Shown piece after piece: positions 60,919-64,000 of a DNA stretch of 64,000 nucleotides. The stretch spans positions 62,001-126,000 of the forward strand of contig CAZPKF010000006.1 of NCBI GenBank assembly GCA_964587155.1. The letters run 5' to 3'. Below the pieces are notes generated by a model that saw only the letters and a program-made list of their open reading frames with translations, was not told where the DNA came from and did not search any database. The position numbers and the translations under genes were made by a program. Position 1 is the first letter of the stretch, and every line of letters begins with the position of its first letter. This DNA is from Hallerella sp964587155. Lineage in GTDB: Bacteria > Fibrobacterota > Fibrobacteria > Fibrobacterales > Fibrobacteraceae.

Positions 60919-62402
60919 CAGTCCAACCTTACTTTTTTCCAACCTTCCGCTCCAAAACGCAAATCGCGTTCGACAAATTCCCACACGAGCAATTTCTTCC
61001 CCTTGAGCACACCCGATCGACGGGAGAGCTTTTCACGGACAAGCGTACTGGCGCCGCCATCAGAAACAATGTGCGCAACGGGAGTTTGCATTTCTTTGGC
61101 AAATTGAGAAATCCATCCGGCGGACATCGGAGCGTCCGTTTCGTAAATTCGAGAATAGCTGTCGCCCAAAATCAAAATTTGCGCCTTGCGGAAATCGCTG
61201 CGGAAAAGCGTTCCCGACTTTGCGCTTTTCACTTGATACGCTTCTACCGTTTGCGTCGGAAATTTCCCTTCCAAATCCGCCATGGTCGCCACATCGCCGG
61301 TGCGTTCCACAGTCACCAGCGAATCGGTCCATTCCGCCTTGGGAAACTCTTTGGCAAACGGCAATTTTTTCACGGCAGATGCCACAGCGGATGCGGCCAC
61401 AGCCGCCCCGCGCGGACTCCAATGCGTATCAGTATTCAAATAAAGGAAGTCCCCATCGCGGTCATTGAGTTTGGCGTTTTGCAACACCGGATAAAGGTTC
61501 ACCGTCAAAACGCCTCGCGCCGCAAGCGAATCGACAAGGCTTTCGCCCAAAGTCGAAACATCCTTGCCGGAAATTCCATACAGGGAAGGATTCAAAAATT
61601 CCGGATAGATAGAGGGCTTTCCCGGTACGACGACAACCAGCAGTTCCACTCCGCGTTTTTGCAATTCCGACTGGAAATCCAGAATGGCATCAATCGGATT
61701 GTCCAGGCTGTCGCACTCCCATGGTGCCGGTCGCACCAAAAATTCCACATCCTGACGGTAAAAAAGAAACCCAGAGTCCGCGAGAACAGCCTTTTCCCCC
61801 GGGTCCCGAAGAACATTCCAAGCAAACGCCTGATAAAAAGGACGCGTCTTTTTCACAAAGGCGTTCTCTTTGTCCAAGCGGTCTTCGTAAGCGCGCAAAT
61901 ACTTACCGCTTAAAAAACCGTGATTCCACCAAGCGTCCCAAATTCTCTTCCAAGAAAAACTGCCATACGTGTCGACGAGATTTTTCGCCAGATTTTCCAA
62001 AGTATCGCGCAAATCGCCATCGGTTTCAAAATCCGCAAGGTGTTTTTGCCATTCGGAAATTTGCTGCACCGCAAAAGAAGACGAATCCTCCGGCAAATAC
62101 GCATTCACGTCAACAACCAGCCGTTTCATTCGCGACGCCACATCGTCTAAATCCGCGACCGCTTCTGAAAGCGACGCATTTTCCGCTTCGGCAAGAGCGA
62201 AAACTTTTTCCAGTCCTGTTTTCAGCGAGTCCGCATTCCGACGAAGCGAAGCTTCCCGTTCAAAAGGAAAACGCATGTCACGGAAAACATCCAACGGGAC
62301 AAATTGCTCTCCACTACGCACCGAATGAGCGAAATCCCACAGGCCGGGCAACAGCAGCATCACAAAAAAAATGACCGTGAATAAAAAGTAGTTGCGCTTC
62401 AT
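60918..62402 (-). CDS. AlgX/AlgJ-like SGNH acyltransferase protein
   Basis: A 494-residue protein with one N-terminal membrane anchor (about 5-22, LFTVIFFVMLLLPGLW) and a periplasmic SGNH/AlgX-type domain. Catalytic features are D325-x-H327-W in NTDTHWSPRG and S415 in LGDSYSRIY, as in proteins that O-acetylate exported polysaccharides. A long helical region (about 40-140) precedes it. The usual MBOAT partner is not next to it; hemL follows by overlap. MKRNYFLFTV was taken as start 21 bases after the tRNA. Confidence 0.85.
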   Translation of the reverse strand: MKRNYFLFTVIFFVMLLLPGLWDFAHSVRSGEQFVPLDVFRDMRFPFEREASLRRNADSLKTGLEKVFALAEAENASLSEAVADLDDVASRMKRLVVDVNAYLPEDSSSFAVQQISEWQKHLADFETDGDLRDTLENLAKNLVDTYGSFSWKRIWDAWWNHGFLSGKYLRAYEDRLDKENAFVKKTRPFYQAFAWNVLRDPGEKAVLADSGFLFYRQDVEFLVRPAPWECDSLDNPIDAILDFQSELQKRGVELLVVVVPGKPSIYPEFLNPSLYGISGKDVSTLGESLVDSLAARGVLTVNLYPVLQNAKLNDRDGDFLYLNTDTHWSPRGAAVAASAVASAVKKLPFAKEFPKAEWTDSLVTVERTGDVATMADLEGKFPTQTVEAYQVKSAKSGTLFRSDFRKAQILILGDSYSRIYETDAPMSAGWISQFAKEMQTPVAHIVSDGGASTLVREKLSRRSGVLKGKKLLVWEFVERDLRFGAEGWKKVRLD

Positions 62403-62423
62403 GGTACCTGCAAGAAAAAGAAG

Positions 62424-62496
62424 TACCCCCACTGCGAATCGAACGTAGATCTCACCCTTAGGAGGGGCGTGCTCTATCCATTTGAGCTATGAGGGC
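62424..62496 (-). tRNA. tRNA-Arg (anticodon CCT)
   Basis: 73 bases folding as a cloverleaf: acceptor GCCCTCA/TGGGGGT, D-arm GCTC/GAGC, anticodon stem CGCCC/GGGTG with loop CTCCTAA (anticodon CCT at 62460-62462), T-arm CTACG/CGCAG with one mismatch, discriminator A. CCA is not encoded. A TATATTTA element lies about ten bases upstream. Confidence 0.93.
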
Positions 62497-62506
62497 AATT
62501 CACAGG

Positions 62507-62514
62507 TAAATATA
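62507..62514 (-). promoter_or_regulatory. TATATTTA -10-like element before tRNA-Arg
   Basis: TATATTTA on the minus strand, ten bases before the tRNA 5' end. Confidence 0.45.
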
Positions 62515-62575
62515 ATAAAATCTTCATCAGCCTCAAGGATTCCAACAAGAGCAGGCAGTCGTCCATCCAGCTGTT

Positions 62576-62708
62576 AATGAGGAATGTGGAATGAGAGTCG
62601 CAACCGGAAAACTCTCCTTGGTGGGATTTCTACCCAAAGCCTTTTCTGCGATAAAGCGAAGTTTGCACGGTTTTGACCGCGCAGGCGATGCCGTTTTTGT
62701 CAAATGGG
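62576..62708 (-). repeat. Dispersed intergenic repeat, copy H
   Basis: On the minus strand: TTTGACAAAAACGGC, loop with a CGCGGT arm, AAAACCGTGCAAACTTCG, TCGCAGAAAAGGCTTTGG, GAAATCCCACCAAGGAGAG, TTTTCCGG, CTCTCATTCC and an ATTCCTCATTAA tail. Confidence 0.88.
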
Positions 62709-62861
62709 AAAATCCACCTAATCCGGGAAGACTTCGCCCTCCCCAAGCAAGCTCAAACTCCAGACAGGCAGATTTCACTCCCGTCCTTTGTTTGTAATAT
62801 AAGAATAAAAACACGGCACAACGGCGAAACATAACCCATTTTTCACCATACAAATAAAAGC

Positions 62862-62875
62862 GTGACGTGCGTCAC
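62862..62875. promoter_or_regulatory. CRP/FNR-like palindrome GTGACGTGCGTCAC
   Basis: GTGA-N6-TCAC, the core of CRP-family sites, about 55 bases upstream of the ruvA -10 element. No regulator of this family is encoded in the window. Confidence 0.35.
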
Positions 62876-62931
62876 TTTCGCATTTTTGCATCCAATCCGG
62901 CAAAATGCTGCACAAAATAACACGAAACGAT

Positions 62932-62939
62932 TATATTTA
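62932..62939 (+). promoter_or_regulatory. TATATTTA -10-like element, leaderless ruvA
   Basis: TATATTTA ends 4 bases before the ruvA ATG; no ribosome-binding site is seen, so the message is probably leaderless. Confidence 0.5.
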
Positions 62940-62943
62940 AATC

Positions 62944-63531
62944 ATGATTGAAAGGTTGCACGGAATCCTCGTTGAACGCCGCCCGACATTTGCCGTCATT
63001 GAATGCGGTGGAATCGGCTACGGTGTACAAATATCGGCCAGAGCGGGTGAACAGTTACCGCCCGAAGGCTCCGAAATCACAATGCCCACCCATCTCGTCG
63101 TCAAGGAAGATTCCATGGAACTCTTCGGCTTTGCCGATACGCAGGAAAAGGAACTTTTTTTGAACATGATCGCCGTCAACGGAGTCGGTCCCAAAACAGC
63201 GCAACGCATTCTTTCCGGCGTATCTCCAAGCGAATTCCTCGCCATCATCGCCCGCGAAGACAAAGCCGCCTTGGGAAAAATCAAAGGGGTCGGCAAAAAA
63301 ACAGCCGATATGTTCATCCTTTCCCTGAAAGACAAAGCATTGACGATCGCCGCCTCCGAAGGGAAAACGTTCAACGCCTTCACGCCGAACCAAAGCGAAG
63401 CTATTCAAGCGTTGCACACTCTCGGTGTCAAAGATCCCGCCGCCCAAAAAGCCGTCGAAAAAGCGCTTAAAATCTTGGGTGCAAACGCGAGCGTAACAGC
63501 CCTCATCCCCGAAGCGTTAAAGTTCATCTAA
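62944..63531 (+). CDS. ruvA: Holliday junction branch-migration protein RuvA
   Basis: A 195-residue junction-binding protein with an N-terminal OB fold (MIERLHGILVERRPTF, IGYGVQISARAGEQL), two HhH motifs (MIAVNGVGPKTAQRIL; LGKIKGVGKKTADMFI) and a C-terminal RuvB-binding domain (about 145-195, SEAIQALHTLGVKDPAAQKA). It forms the RuvAB motor with the next gene, 11 bases downstream. Confidence 0.97.
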   Translation: MIERLHGILVERRPTFAVIECGGIGYGVQISARAGEQLPPEGSEITMPTHLVVKEDSMELFGFADTQEKELFLNMIAVNGVGPKTAQRILSGVSPSEFLAIIAREDKAALGKIKGVGKKTADMFILSLKDKALTIAASEGKTFNAFTPNQSEAIQALHTLGVKDPAAQKAVEKALKILGANASVTALIPEALKFI

Positions 63532-63542
63532 CGGGAGTCTCC

Positions 63543-64000
63543 ATGTCGGAACGCATCATCTCCCCGGAACAGGAAAACGGCGAAGAAGCCGAACTGGACA
63601 AAAGCCTCCGCCCAGGAACGCTTGCCGATTTCAGCGGAGAAGACCACATCAAAGAAAGTCTGCAAATTGCCATCGAAGCGGCAAAACGCCGGGGAGAAGC
63701 GTTGGACCATTGTCTGTTTGCCGGTCCTCCGGGATTAGGAAAAACAACCTTGGCCGGCATCATCGCCAAAGAAATGGGCGTAGGAATCCACGTGACCAGC
63801 GGTCCGGTTTTAGAAAAAGCGAGCGACATCGCCGGACTTCTCACCAGTCTAGGCGAAAACGACGTCTTGTTCATCGACGAAATTCACCGTTTAGGCCGCG
63901 TCATCGAAGAGTATCTTTACCCCGCCATGGAAGATTTTCGGCTCGACATCATGCTCGATTCCGGACCGGCAGCCAGAAGTGTGAACTTGCCGCTCAAAAG
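63543..64000 (+). CDS. ruvB: Holliday junction helicase RuvB (partial, runs off right edge)
   Basis: The first 152 residues of the branch-migration ATPase. The N-terminal LRPGTLADFSGEDHIKESL, Walker A AGPPGLGKTTLAGIIA, TSGPVLEKASDIAGLLT and Walker B LFIDEIHRLGRVIEEYLYPA are visible. It starts MSERIISPEQ with a GGGAG before it. It is cotranscribed with ruvA. The rest lies beyond the window. Confidence 0.97.
   Translation, partial: MSERIISPEQENGEEAELDKSLRPGTLADFSGEDHIKESLQIAIEAAKRRGEALDHCLFAGPPGLGKTTLAGIIAKEMGVGIHVTSGPVLEKASDIAGLLTSLGENDVLFIDEIHRLGRVIEEYLYPAMEDFRLDIMLDSGPAARSVNLPLK

Larger units (their letters stand above)
62497..62943. other. 447-base divergent region between tRNA-Arg and ruvA
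   Basis: Contains the tRNA promoter, a minus-oriented copy of the dispersed repeat (62576-62708), a CRP-like palindrome (62862-62875) and the ruvA -10 element. No gene. Confidence 0.7.

Noticed and set aside
62881..62943. LexA (SOS) box before ruvA
   Set aside because: I looked for the TGCNC-N4-GTGCA type described for Fibrobacter and found no match.

Overview
The window reads as chromosomal DNA of a Fibrobacter-type bacterium (phylum Fibrobacterota) or a very close relative. The strongest markers are a lipoprotein ending in a FISUMP module (a family named after Fibrobacter succinogenes), a secreted CE6-like acetylxylan esterase with a polyserine linker and a CBM6-like domain, diderm envelope machinery (outer-membrane barrels, RND pump, MCE protein, murein transglycosylase) and a glnK-amtB unit behind a sigma-54 promoter. 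Base composition looks balanced. No rRNA, CRISPR array, insertion sequence, prophage or integrase was seen; the region is dense housekeeping DNA.

Layout. 1-7.0 kb (minus strand): a lytic transglycosylase running off the left edge, two tiny genes, a Wza-like polysaccharide export lipoprotein and a MoxR-DUF58-transglutaminase operon. 7.05-11.0 kb (plus): a tightly overlapping five-gene operon with an aspartoacylase, a secreted protein and a HAD hydrolase. 11.6-14.6 kb: an outer-membrane barrel, a DNA glycosylase, a nitroreductase and a membrane protein. 14.6-21.5 kb: two tandem giant LplT-PlsC-acyl-ACP synthetase fusion genes. 21.5-29.8 kb: a barrel protein, Xaa-Pro aminopeptidase, phosphoglycerate mutase, a cyclic-nucleotide-domain protein, aroA coupled to a PBP4-DUF1460 fusion, and an orphan transglutaminase-like protein. 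29.8-38.4 kb: a Ca/Na exchanger, RNase P RNA, lipoprotein-phoH-pgpH, glnK-amtB, alr. 38.7-48.8 kb: the FISUMP lipoprotein, a radical SAM protein, TerC, the CE6 esterase, an acetyltransferase, a sugar porter, argG and an MCE protein. 49.2-64 kb: typA, a secreted protein, a two-polypeptide RND efflux system in which the inner-membrane pump is fused to TolC, pmbA-hemL-AlgX-like genes, tRNA-Arg(CCT), ruvA and the start of ruvB.

How the genes fit together. Much of the window serves envelope construction and upkeep: murein remodelling (mltD, dacB-like, alr), phospholipid repair (Aas-type fusions), polysaccharide export and acyl modification, lipid trafficking (MCE) and efflux. Nitrogen assimilation appears as a compact sigma-54-controlled PII/AmtB unit whose PII protein lacks the usual uridylylation tyrosine.

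The most unusual non-coding signal is a dispersed family of about 90-150 bp intergenic repeats, found in at least eight gaps on both strands, with a conserved core and an AT-rich tail that often stops almost exactly at a neighbouring gene's stop codon. A second global pattern is a TATATTTG-like -10 element placed so close to several start codons that the messages should be leaderless.
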